From contig CAIVXP010000222.1 in NCBI GenBank assembly GCA_903909905.1, forward strand, positions 1-7,161: 7,161 nucleotides of DNA, written 5' to 3'. How positions within the stretch are numbered: position 1 is the stretch's first letter; every line of letters starts with the position of its first letter. A model generated the notes under the pieces. It was not told the DNA's origin. It did not search any database and saw only the letters and a list, made by a program, of their open reading frames with translations. The translations under genes and the position numbers were made by a program. The stretch comes from Akkermansiaceae bacterium. GTDB taxonomy: Bacteria > Verrucomicrobiota > Verrucomicrobiia > Verrucomicrobiales > Akkermansiaceae. This document shows, one piece after another, positions 1-5,826 of this stretch.

Positions 1-156
1 CTCGATGCGAAATCCCACCGCGAAGGGCTTGGGCTCGAGCAGGATTTTTTTCTCCGCCAAAAGCCGGTACACATCACGCGCCGAATGCCCTGTCGCAAGG
101 ATCACCGCATCGCCGGAAATTTCCTCTCCCGCAGCAGTCACCACACCGTGAATTTT
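1..156 (-). pseudogene. Continuation of the FAD-dependent dehydrogenase beyond the in-frame stop, cut by the window edge
   Basis: Translation in the same frame past the TAA at 157-159 gives sequence that plainly belongs to the same protein. It begins KIHGVVTAAGEEI, continues with AVILATGHSARDVYRLL, and reaches KPFAVGFRIE at the window edge. The ATGHSARD stretch is the conserved segment following the first FAD-binding half in COG2509 proteins. No second frameshift or stop is seen in these 52 codons, so one base change would restore the gene. Either the gene is a very recent pseudogene or the TAA is a sequencing or assembly error. I see no sensible start codon with a ribosome site for making this part separately. 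The rest of the gene lies outside the window. Confidence 0.8.
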
Positions 157-843
157 TTACTGCTTGAGAAGAAAATCGACAACCTTCGTTTCAAATCGCA
201 CCTCGCCACCCGCCGCAATGATCGATGCCCGCATCGCTTTGACGACATTCGGCAAAAGGTTCGATCCAATGTGCGGATGCGCATCGGTGAGCACGCGCTC
301 GGGAGCACCGTGCGCGACAAGGATTTCATACACCTTCGCCACCGGCCCGCGCTTGGTCGCTCGTGTGTACAACTTGCCATCCGAAAATGTGCCGGCACCG
401 CCTTCGCCGAAGCAATAGTTCGATTCTTCGATCACCCGCCCTTCACGCAGGATCGGAGCCAAATCAAAACGCCGCGCGCTCGCATCCTTGCCACGCTCGA
501 GGATGATCGGCCTCACGCCCAATTCAAGACAACGCAGCGCGGCAAACATGCCCGCCGGACCGCAGCCGACAATCACCACCACCCGCGCATCGAATGCCAA
601 AGGCGGCACCGACCAAAGCGGTTTTAACTGCTCAGGCATCGCCCCGTCCACCGCAACATCCAAGCGCAGCTGCACCTTGATCGCCCTCTGCCGCGCATCG
701 ATCGAATGCTTGCGCAACACGATCCCGCCAATCCTCGAAACCGGAACCCCCAACTTGGCCGCCGCAGCTTCACGACGCGCCACATCATCCTCGGAACGAT
801 CCAAAGGCAGCACGATATCAACGCTCTCGATGCGAATTTCCAC
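157..843 (-). CDS. FAD-dependent dehydrogenase (COG2509-like), N-terminal part, ended by an in-frame TAA
   Basis: This is the N-terminal part of an uncharacterised FAD/NAD(P)-binding oxidoreductase; substrate unknown. Counting from the ATG at 906, the family-like N-terminus VDIVLPLDRSEDD lies at residues 29-41 and HSIDAR at 67-72. The FAD-binding glycine motif IVGCGPAG is at 112-119, followed by ILERG at 135-139. The family block FGEGGAGTFSDGKLYTR is at 167-183. The reading frame is open up to 906, but that start would overlap the upstream thioesterase gene by about 40 bases. Family similarity begins around residue 23, so I prefer the GTG at 843. A TTG at 861, just after the thioesterase stop, is another option. 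The family is usually about 500 residues, yet the frame stops at 157-159 (TAA) in the middle of the protein. It is last in a four-gene minus-strand operon. I am sure of the family and unsure of the start. Confidence 0.85.
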   Translation of the reverse strand: MEIRIESVDIVLPLDRSEDDVARREAAAAKLGVPVSRIGGIVLRKHSIDARQRAIKVQLRLDVAVDGAMPEQLKPLWSVPPLAFDARVVVIVGCGPAGMFAALRCLELGVRPIILERGKDASARRFDLAPILREGRVIEESNYCFGEGGAGTFSDGKLYTRATKRGPVAKVYEILVAHGAPERVLTDAHPHIGSNLLPNVVKAMRASIIAAGGEVRFETKVVDFLLKQ

Positions 844-865
844 AGTCCGAAAAATTTTCAATCCC

Positions 866-1213
866 TCACTCGCGCACCGGCCGCTTACGACCTGCGTCAT
901 CCACATTAACCAAGGTCACCCGCGTCGAAAAAATCGGATCGCTACCCGCCTTTTCATCACGCACTTCGACGGCATAACAAACACTCGTCGTACCCTCGTG
1001 CGAGAGCGTGCAGAAAATCGTCAGGATCGCGCCTTGCCTCACACCGTGATGAAACTCCACGCGATCCATCCCCACGGTCACAAACCGGCATTGCGGGAAT
1101 TCCAAACTCGCGGCGATCCAGCACGCCTCGTCGACCCATGCGAGCAGCCGCCCACCGAACAGGAATCCGTGGTGATTGAGATCACCGGGGAGAACAAGAT
1201 GATGCGTCTGCAT
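866..1213 (-). CDS. Acyl-CoA thioesterase, hotdog fold (YciA/BFIT-like)
   Basis: A 115-residue single-domain hotdog protein, expected to hydrolyse acyl-CoA thioesters to free acid and CoA in the cytoplasm. The N-terminal part carries the family signature: N13, G16, FGG at 19-21, LLAWVDEA at 23-30 with the acidic residue D28 on the hotdog helix. Then come VTVGMDRVEF at 45-54, G61 before a beta strand, and the GTTSVCYAVEV strand at 74-84. Length is slightly short for the family (often 120-160), missing mostly C-terminal tail. It starts 6 bases after the DoxX stop and ends against the start region of the FAD dehydrogenase, so it is the third gene of the operon. No Shine-Dalgarno is visible before the ATG; translation may be coupled to DoxX. 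Substrate chain length cannot be read from the sequence. Confidence 0.85.
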   Translation of the reverse strand: MQTHHLVLPGDLNHHGFLFGGRLLAWVDEACWIAASLEFPQCRFVTVGMDRVEFHHGVRQGAILTIFCTLSHEGTTSVCYAVEVRDEKAGSDPIFSTRVTLVNVDDAGRKRPVRE

Positions 1214-1219
1214 GCGGCA

Positions 1220-1690
1220 TTACCAGCGACGACGCCGGGGATCCTTGAAGATTTTTGCGTCAAAAGACCACAGCCCCGCGCCCGTGAAAATGATCGCGAT
1301 CATCGGCACGAGATACAACAAAGCAGGCTCTTTAGCGGCACTCACTCCCGGCCCGATGAACCACGGAGATGCACCATGAATGTTGAACGCCGCCACCACC
1401 ATCGTGAACCCAAGCAAAAACGCAGCCGGCCGGGTCGCCACACCAAGGATCAGGCACAAAGCGCAAACCACCTCGGCAAACAAAGCCGCCAGCAAACTCA
1501 CCGGCGGCGACATGAAACTCAGCGGAAAAAAATCAGGCACCGGGAAAGCATCCTTGATTTTGCCAAACGCCATCAGCTTCGGAACGCCATGACCAAACAA
1601 CATCATCGCGCCCAACATGAACCTGAGCGCAAAAATGCCGCCCGCGGAATTCGGGTCGCGCGTGCCGCAATCAAAGAGGAATTTTTTCAT
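1220..1690 (-). CDS. DoxX-family integral membrane protein
   Basis: A 156-residue protein with four predicted membrane segments, at about residues 17-38, 62-84, 87-105 and 122-140, which is the DoxX-family layout. The segment ALRFMLGAMMLFGHGVPKL (21-39) matches the family's first helix, with its small residues and the HG.PKL ending. AEVVCALCLILGVATRPAA (72-90) matches the second helix and following loop. The C-terminus is basic (PRRRRW), consistent with a cytoplasmic tail. DoxX proteins are poorly characterised; some are linked to quinone or thiosulfate metabolism or redox stress, and nothing here narrows the role. The ATG lies in an ATGA overlap with the stop of the Jag-like gene upstream, which suggests translational coupling, and no Shine-Dalgarno is visible. 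There is no clear cleavable signal peptide. Confidence 0.85.
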   Translation of the reverse strand: MKKFLFDCGTRDPNSAGGIFALRFMLGAMMLFGHGVPKLMAFGKIKDAFPVPDFFPLSFMSPPVSLLAALFAEVVCALCLILGVATRPAAFLLGFTMVVAAFNIHGASPWFIGPGVSAAKEPALLYLVPMIAIIFTGAGLWSFDAKIFKDPRRRRW

Positions 1691-2157
1691 GAGGCAGCGG
1701 GGTTGGAACCGGCGGGAGAAATGGTGATCCGCTTGAGCCTTTCATCACCTTCCGGCGAGTGGGTCTCGATGCCGGGGATCTCCTTGAGAATCTGATAAGC
1801 CATGCGCCGGTAATAAGCATTGAGCGGACGCATTTGGTGCGGCGTACCGGATGCCACCACCCGCTCGGCAATGCCGCGGATCTCTGCCGCCATCTGGTCC
1901 TCGCGGATCGTCCGGAAATGCTCGCAATCAACCTTCACCCTCACCGACTCGGGGAAACTCCGGCGCAAGATGCGGTTGACCAAATATTGGAGATCATCGA
2001 GCCGATCGCCATCGCGACCGATAATGTGGCGGCTGTCTGCCGAGCGCACCTGCAGACAGGGGCCATCCGAGGACTGCTCGACCCCGATGGTCGCCGGCAC
2101 ACCAAGGTGCCCGAACATGGTGTCGAGAATTTTGGATGCCGCTTCTGACTCATTCAT
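1687..2157 (-). CDS. Jag-like single-stranded nucleic-acid-binding protein (KH + R3H domains)
   Basis: A 156-residue protein resembling the C-terminal half of Jag/SpoIIIJ-associated proteins (KhpB family), which bind RNA. Residues 1-75 look like a KH domain: ILDTMFGHLGVPA, then HIIGRDGDRLDDLQYLVN with the GxxG loop G47-R-D-G50. Residues about 80-147 look like an R3H domain: RTIREDQMAAEIRGIAERV, RPLNAYYRRMAYQI, then ETHSPEGDERLKRITI. The defining R-x3-H is here R117-x3-Y121, so the histidine is replaced by tyrosine. There is no N-terminal Jag_N domain, unlike the Bacillus-type protein. It is the first gene of the minus-strand operon, with a strong promoter-like sequence right before its ATG. 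jag often neighbours yidC; yidC is not seen here. The domain call is fairly sure; the cellular role is not. Confidence 0.85.
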   Translation of the reverse strand: MNESEAASKILDTMFGHLGVPATIGVEQSSDGPCLQVRSADSRHIIGRDGDRLDDLQYLVNRILRRSFPESVRVKVDCEHFRTIREDQMAAEIRGIAERVVASGTPHQMRPLNAYYRRMAYQILKEIPGIETHSPEGDERLKRITISPAGSNPAAS

Positions 2158-2191
2158 GGGGGCATTCTAGGCGGATTGATCCGATGGTCAA
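2158..2191 (-). promoter_or_regulatory. Sigma70-like promoter for the minus-strand operon, possibly giving leaderless mRNA
   Basis: Read on the minus strand, TTGACC (2191-2186) matches the -35 consensus at 5 of 6 bases. After 16 bases, TAGAAT (2169-2164) matches the -10 consensus at 5 of 6. Only six bases (GCCCCC) separate the -10 box from the ATG at 2157. Transcription starting at the usual 6-7 bases downstream would begin at or next to the A of the ATG. That leaves no room for a ribosome-binding site and predicts a leaderless transcript. This is by-eye consensus matching; the true start site is not known. Confidence 0.5.
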
Positions 2192-2210
2192 CCACCCACC
2201 GTCGCAATGT

Positions 2211-2239
2211 TTGGCAAATTACCCGCTTGGCAAAAAAAT
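2211..2239 (+). promoter_or_regulatory. Weak candidate promoter for the plus-strand operon
   Basis: TTGGCA at 2211-2216 (5 of 6 to the -35 consensus) is followed after 17 bases by AAAAAT at 2234-2239 (4 of 6 to the -10 consensus). It would give a 5' leader of about 80 bases before the ATG at 2328. TTGGCAAA occurs twice here (2211-2218 and 2227-2234), 16 bases apart, so these bases could also form a protein-binding site. The match is modest and could be chance in this A-rich patch. Confidence 0.25.
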
Positions 2240-2276
2240 CCTGCACACCGAAGCTGACCGCACGCGACCGACATCC

Positions 2277-2297
2277 GGTTTTGGCTCCGCCAAAGCT
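2277..2297. other. Short hairpin in the intergenic region
   Basis: TTTGGC (2280-2285) and GCCAAA (2289-2294) are perfect inverted repeats around a three-base TCC loop. The stem can be extended outward by two G-T wobble pairs and one G-C pair to about nine pairs. It lies about 30 bases before the ATG of the hydrolase gene, in its probable 5' leader. No run of T follows, so it does not look like an intrinsic terminator. Function unknown. Confidence 0.3.
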
Positions 2298-2327
2298 CGA
2301 ACAAAGCATGACCTCCGACCCCCTTTC

Positions 2328-2936
2328 ATGAAAATTTCCTCCTTCACCGGCGGCATGGCCCAAACCAACGGCTATCTGCTCGAATCCACCCACGGCAACC
2401 TGCTAATCGACGCCCCCGATGGCATCGCCGCATGGCTCGACTCGAAAGGCGTGCGCGTTGATGAAATCCTGCTCACGCACCAGCACTACGATCACGTGCA
2501 GGACGCCGCAGCACTCCAACAACGCGGCGCAAAAATCCATGCCCACTCAACCTACTCGCCCGACCTCACCCTCGAGTCCGCCGCGCGCGCATGGGGCATG
2601 CCCATCGAGGTCGAGCCCTACCAAATCGATTCTTTGATCGATCCCGGCGCGCCGCTTGAAATCAATAGCATGCAAATCACCACCGCGCATGTCCCCGGCC
2701 ACTCGACCGATTCGGTGACCTTTTATTTCGCCGCAAATTCAATTTTGTTTTCCGGCGACACGCTCTTCGCCGGCTCGATCGGCCGCACCGATTTGCCGCA
2801 CGGCAGCACCTCGCAATTGCTCGATGGCATTCGCGCGCATCTCTTCACGCTACCACCCGAAACAATCGTGCTCTCCGGTCACGGCCCGCAAACAACCATC
2901 GGCGACGAACTCGCAGACAACCCCTTCTTGAGCTGA
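2328..2936 (+). CDS. Metallo-beta-lactamase-fold hydrolase (glyoxalase II-like, YcbL type)
   Basis: A 202-residue metal-dependent hydrolase of the glyoxalase II-like branch, probably cytoplasmic. The metal-binding set is complete: H51-x-H53-x-D55-H56 in LTHQHYDHV, H125 in VPGHSTDSV, D144 in SGDTLFAGSIGRTD, and H185 in SGHGPQTTIG. The C-terminus GDELADNPFL is typical of the YcbL-type family, which is about 200-215 residues, so the protein is full length. The frame is open upstream to 2136, but that extension is proline- and basic-rich, overlaps the divergent Jag-like gene and has no family similarity. I therefore place the start at the ATG at 2328 (MKISSFTGGM). No Shine-Dalgarno precedes it. 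It is the first gene of the plus-strand block, 13 bases before hisA. The natural substrate is unknown: S-lactoylglutathione-type thioesters are one option, other esters are possible. Confidence 0.88.
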   Translation: MKISSFTGGMAQTNGYLLESTHGNLLIDAPDGIAAWLDSKGVRVDEILLTHQHYDHVQDAAALQQRGAKIHAHSTYSPDLTLESAARAWGMPIEVEPYQIDSLIDPGAPLEINSMQITTAHVPGHSTDSVTFYFAANSILFSGDTLFAGSIGRTDLPHGSTSQLLDGIRAHLFTLPPETIVLSGHGPQTTIGDELADNPFLS

Positions 2937-2949
2937 GCCACCCACGAAG

Positions 2950-3717
2950 ATGACAAAGTTCCGCCCTTGCATCGACCTTCACCAAGGTCTCGTGAAACAA
3001 ATCGTCGGAGGCACGCTCCGCGATGACTCGCAACCGGCGGAAAATTTCGTCTCGGAAAAATCGCCCGCATGGTTTGCCGAATGCTTTCGCCGCGATCAAC
3101 TCAGCGGCGGCCATGTGATCATGCTCGGCCCCGGCAACGAGAATGCCGCCAAAGAAGCACTCGCCGCATGGCCCGGCGGACTCCAAATCGGCGGCGGCAT
3201 CAACGCATCAAACGCAGGCGATTGGCTCGACGCCGGAGCCAGTCATGTGATCATCACCTCTTCGCTGTTTGATCCGAACGGCAAATTCATGCCACACGCG
3301 CTTGAAGAAATCAGCCAATCCTGCGGCGCGGAAAAATTGGTGATCGATCTCTCGTGCCGCCGCAGCGCCGACGGCTGGGTTGTCGCAATGAACCGCTGGC
3401 AAACGCTCACCGACCTCACCGTCACCCACGCCACCCTCGACCGCCTCGCGCCGTATTGCGCGGAATTTCTCATCCACGCCGCCGATGTGGAAGGCCTGCG
3501 CGCCGGCATCGACCGCGAACTCGTCGAACTGCTCGGCAGTTGGGGTAAAATCCCGATGACCTATGCCGGCGGCGCTGCTTCGATGGACGACCTCCGCGCG
3601 ATCGAGATCGCCAGTAGCGGCCGCATCGACATCACGGTCGGCAGCGCGCTCGACCTCTTCGGCGGTGATCAACTCCGCTACCAAGACCTCGTCGCGTGGA
3701 ATCAACGCCCGGCATAG
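2950..3717 (+). CDS. hisA: HisA, eukaryotic (HIS6) type: ProFAR isomerase
   Basis: 1-(5-phosphoribosyl)-5-[(5-phosphoribosylamino)methylideneamino]imidazole-4-carboxamide isomerase, an Amadori-type step of histidine biosynthesis. The 255-residue protein has the TIM-barrel marks of the family. The N-terminal catalytic aspartate is D9 in FRPCIDLHQGLVKQIVGGTL (4-23). The second is probably D133 in LVIDLSCRR. Phosphate-binding loops are GGGI at 81-84 and YAGGAAS at 205-211, with VGSALD at 230-235. The N-terminus and the IDLSCRR motif resemble the yeast HIS6 and plant form rather than the ordinary bacterial HisA. It sits between a hydrolase gene (13-base gap) and the 2-oxoacid dehydrogenase genes (10-base gap), with no other his gene in view. 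The start ATG at 2950 is the natural family start; no Shine-Dalgarno is seen. Confidence 0.9.
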   Translation: MTKFRPCIDLHQGLVKQIVGGTLRDDSQPAENFVSEKSPAWFAECFRRDQLSGGHVIMLGPGNENAAKEALAAWPGGLQIGGGINASNAGDWLDAGASHVIITSSLFDPNGKFMPHALEEISQSCGAEKLVIDLSCRRSADGWVVAMNRWQTLTDLTVTHATLDRLAPYCAEFLIHAADVEGLRAGIDRELVELLGSWGKIPMTYAGGAASMDDLRAIEIASSGRIDITVGSALDLFGGDQLRYQDLVAWNQRPA

Positions 3718-3727
3718 AATCGCCCGA

Positions 3728-4825
3728 ATGCGGTTGCAGAGTCCCTCTCGAAATTCCTATCCTCCGCCCGTGGCACAAGGATCCCCGATCGCGAGCAATG
3801 ATGATGTGACAGCCAACCGCAAATTCCTGCGTTCGGTTTTCCACTCGATGCTTCGTGCGCGCCTGCTGGAAAACAAACTGTCCAGCCTCTACAAGGCCGG
3901 TAAAATTGTCGGCGGCGTCTACCTTGGCAAAGGCCAGGAGGCGGTCAGCGCCACCCTCGGCACCGCTCTGATCCCTGGTCAGGATTTCTTTGCCCCGCTG
4001 ATCCGCGACCAAGCCGGCCGCACCGCCTTCGGCGAGCCGCTCATCGATTGCACCCGCACCTACCTCGGCTCGGCGGCGGGTCCGATGCGCGGTCGCGATG
4101 GCAACATCCACCGCGGCCGCCCGACGATGGGCATGCCCGCGATGATTTCCCACCTCGGCGCGCAAGTCCCGGTGATCGCCGGCATGCTTTTTGCCAAACG
4201 CCTCCAAGGCACACTCGCCGGCCGAGTCGGTGCCACCTGCGTCGGCGATGGTGCGACCTCGACCGGCGCCTTTCACGAAGGCCTCAACCTTGCGGCGGTG
4301 GAAAAACTTCCGATGGTGGTGATCGTCGCCAACAACCAGTTCGCTTACTCGACGCCCAACACCCGACAATTTGCGTGCAATGACCTCGTCGAAAAAGCGC
4401 GCGGCTATGGCATCGGCGGATTCGCTGTCGATGGCACCGACCTGCTCGCCTGCGCCTCGGTGATCACCGAGGCCGTCCGCCGCGCCCGCGAGGGTCGCGG
4501 CCCGCAGTTGGTCGTTGCCCACCTGCTGCGCCTCTCCGGTCACGGCGAACACGACGACGGCTCGTATGTGCCACGCGAAAATCGCGAAGACCACTACGGT
4601 CGCGATTGCATCGACATCGCCACCCGCCAACTCATCGATCACGGACTCGCCACCGAAGAGGAAATTCAATCATGGCACCGGCAGTTTGCCGATGAAGTCC
4701 AGCGCGCTGTCGCCCAAGCCCAGCAGGAAGCCGCGCCCGATCCCTATCGCGAAGACTGGTCCGCCCTCTCCTCTGGCGTCAGCCCCATCCATCAAGCCCC
4801 CAACCCGACAACCCAGCCATCGTGA
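3728..4825 (+). CDS. 2-oxoacid dehydrogenase E1 component, alpha subunit (pyruvate or branched-chain type)
   Basis: Alpha subunit of a heterotetrameric, thiamine-diphosphate-dependent E1 that decarboxylates a 2-oxoacid and passes the acyl group to lipoyl-E2. The 365-residue protein carries GGVYLGKGQEAV (62-73). The thiamine-diphosphate motif starts at GDG 173-175 and ends at NN 202-203, followed by AYSTP. GYGIGGFAVDGTD is at 227-239 and the active-site loop region LSGHGEHDDGSYVP at 269-282. The first 30 residues are Pro/Ser-rich with no family match. The frame is open back to 3563, inside hisA; the ATG at 3728, 10 bases after the hisA stop, is the first reasonable start, with GTG at 3770 or 3806 as alternatives. 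The last four bases (GTGA) overlap the E1-beta start. Some blocks recall branched-chain E1-alpha and others the pyruvate type, so I leave substrate open. Confidence 0.88.
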   Translation: MRLQSPSRNSYPPPVAQGSPIASNDDVTANRKFLRSVFHSMLRARLLENKLSSLYKAGKIVGGVYLGKGQEAVSATLGTALIPGQDFFAPLIRDQAGRTAFGEPLIDCTRTYLGSAAGPMRGRDGNIHRGRPTMGMPAMISHLGAQVPVIAGMLFAKRLQGTLAGRVGATCVGDGATSTGAFHEGLNLAAVEKLPMVVIVANNQFAYSTPNTRQFACNDLVEKARGYGIGGFAVDGTDLLACASVITEAVRRAREGRGPQLVVAHLLRLSGHGEHDDGSYVPRENREDHYGRDCIDIATRQLIDHGLATEEEIQSWHRQFADEVQRAVAQAQQEAAPDPYREDWSALSSGVSPIHQAPNPTTQPS

Positions 4826-5787
4826 GCGTCACTTACATCGATGCCATTCGCGAAGCCCAGGAAACCCTCCTGCGCGAGGACCCGCGCGTCTTTCTTTACG
4901 GCCAAGACATCGCCACCTTTGGCGGAGCTTTCAAAGCCACCAAGGGACTCGCCGAAGCATTTCCCAACCGCGTCTTCGATTGCCCGATCTCCGAAGACGC
5001 GATGATCGGCCTCGCGGTCGGTGCGGCGATCGAAGGCATGCGTCCGATCGTGGAAATGCAGTTCGCCGATTTCTCATCGATCGCGTTCAACCAAATCGTC
5101 AATCAGGCCGCCACGCACTTTTACCGCACCGGCGTACCGATCCCGATCACCGTTCGCCTGCCCTCCGGCGGCACTCCTGGCTCTGGCCCCTTCCACAGCC
5201 AAAGCATGGAAGGCATCTACGCGCAGTACCCAGGTCTCGTCGTGCTCACACCGGCATCCGTCTCCGATGCCTATCACATGCTCATCGATGCGGTCGCGCT
5301 CGATGACCCGGTCATTTTCTGCGAGCACAAATTTCTCTACCGTTGGCTCAAGGCAAAATCGATCCAGAACGACCACCTGCCGATCGGCCAAGCCCGCATC
5401 GTTCGCCCCGGCAAACACGCCACTGTGGTCGCTTACAGCGCAATGGTCCACGAAGCGGTGCGCGCCGCCGAACGCCTCCACGAAGATGGTTGGGAAATTG
5501 AAGTGGTCGACCTCCGTTCGGTAAAACCCCTCGACATGGACACAGTGCTCGCATCGGTCGCAAGAACCGGCCGCTTGCTCGCGGTCGGCGAAGCCTTCCC
5601 ATGGGGCGGCGTCACTGCCGAGGTCGTCGCCCGCACGGTCAGCGAAGGTTTCCATCTGCTCGACGCACCACCCCAACGCCTCAACGCGCGCGACACTCCC
5701 GTGCCATACCATCCAAAGCTTTGGGCCGCCCACCGCCCGACGCCGGAATCGATCCAAGAAGCGCTCCGCAAACTCCTCAATTTTTAA
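4822..5787 (+). CDS. 2-oxoacid dehydrogenase E1 component, beta subunit
   Basis: Partner of the preceding gene; the two subunits form the thiamine-diphosphate-dependent E1 tetramer. The 321-residue length is normal for the family (about 325). The pyrimidine-binding half shows VFLYGQDI (23-30) and CPISEDAMIGLAVGAAIEGM (54-73), with E58 as the likely cofactor-activating glutamate. ADFSSIAFNQIVNQAA (82-97) follows. H125 lies in GPFHSQSMEG, at a place where an active-site histidine is common. The C-terminal transketolase-C domain starts near 190 and shows VVDLRSVKPLDMDTV (228-242) and GEAFPWGGVTAEVV (256-269). It begins with GTG inside a GTGA overlap with the E1-alpha stop, the usual sign of translational coupling for subunits made in equal amounts; no Shine-Dalgarno is seen. 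The stop is TAA. Confidence 0.92.
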   Translation: MSVTYIDAIREAQETLLREDPRVFLYGQDIATFGGAFKATKGLAEAFPNRVFDCPISEDAMIGLAVGAAIEGMRPIVEMQFADFSSIAFNQIVNQAATHFYRTGVPIPITVRLPSGGTPGSGPFHSQSMEGIYAQYPGLVVLTPASVSDAYHMLIDAVALDDPVIFCEHKFLYRWLKAKSIQNDHLPIGQARIVRPGKHATVVAYSAMVHEAVRAAERLHEDGWEIEVVDLRSVKPLDMDTVLASVARTGRLLAVGEAFPWGGVTAEVVARTVSEGFHLLDAPPQRLNARDTPVPYHPKLWAAHRPTPESIQEALRKLLNF

Positions 5788-5826
5788 ATCAGCGCAGTTG
5801 AAACTCCAAACTCTACCCCGCACGCC

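Noticed and set aside
157..159. UAA read through as an amino acid (recoding or altered genetic code)
   Set aside because: TAA ends other genes here (DoxX, E1-beta), and no recoding signal is known for UAA in bacteria of this kind. Mutation or error is simpler.
488..1795. 435-codon open frame on the plus strand
   Set aside because: It runs antisense across four recognisable minus-strand genes. Its translation is rich in Arg, His, Gln and Thr with no domain pattern, as expected of a shadow frame in GC-rich DNA.
2136..2327. N-terminal extension of the metallo-hydrolase to an ATG at 2136
   Set aside because: The extra 64 residues have no family similarity, overlap the divergent Jag-like gene and cover its promoter. 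The ATG at 2328 gives the normal family length and N-terminus.
3563..3727. N-terminal extension of E1-alpha to an ATG at 3563
   Set aside because: It lies inside the 3' end of hisA in another frame and encodes Ser/Arg/Ala-rich sequence with no E1 similarity.
3632..4669. 345-codon open frame on the minus strand opposite hisA and E1-alpha
   Set aside because: Antisense shadow of clearly recognised genes. The product is of low complexity (Ala, Gly, Val, Asp, His) with no motif.
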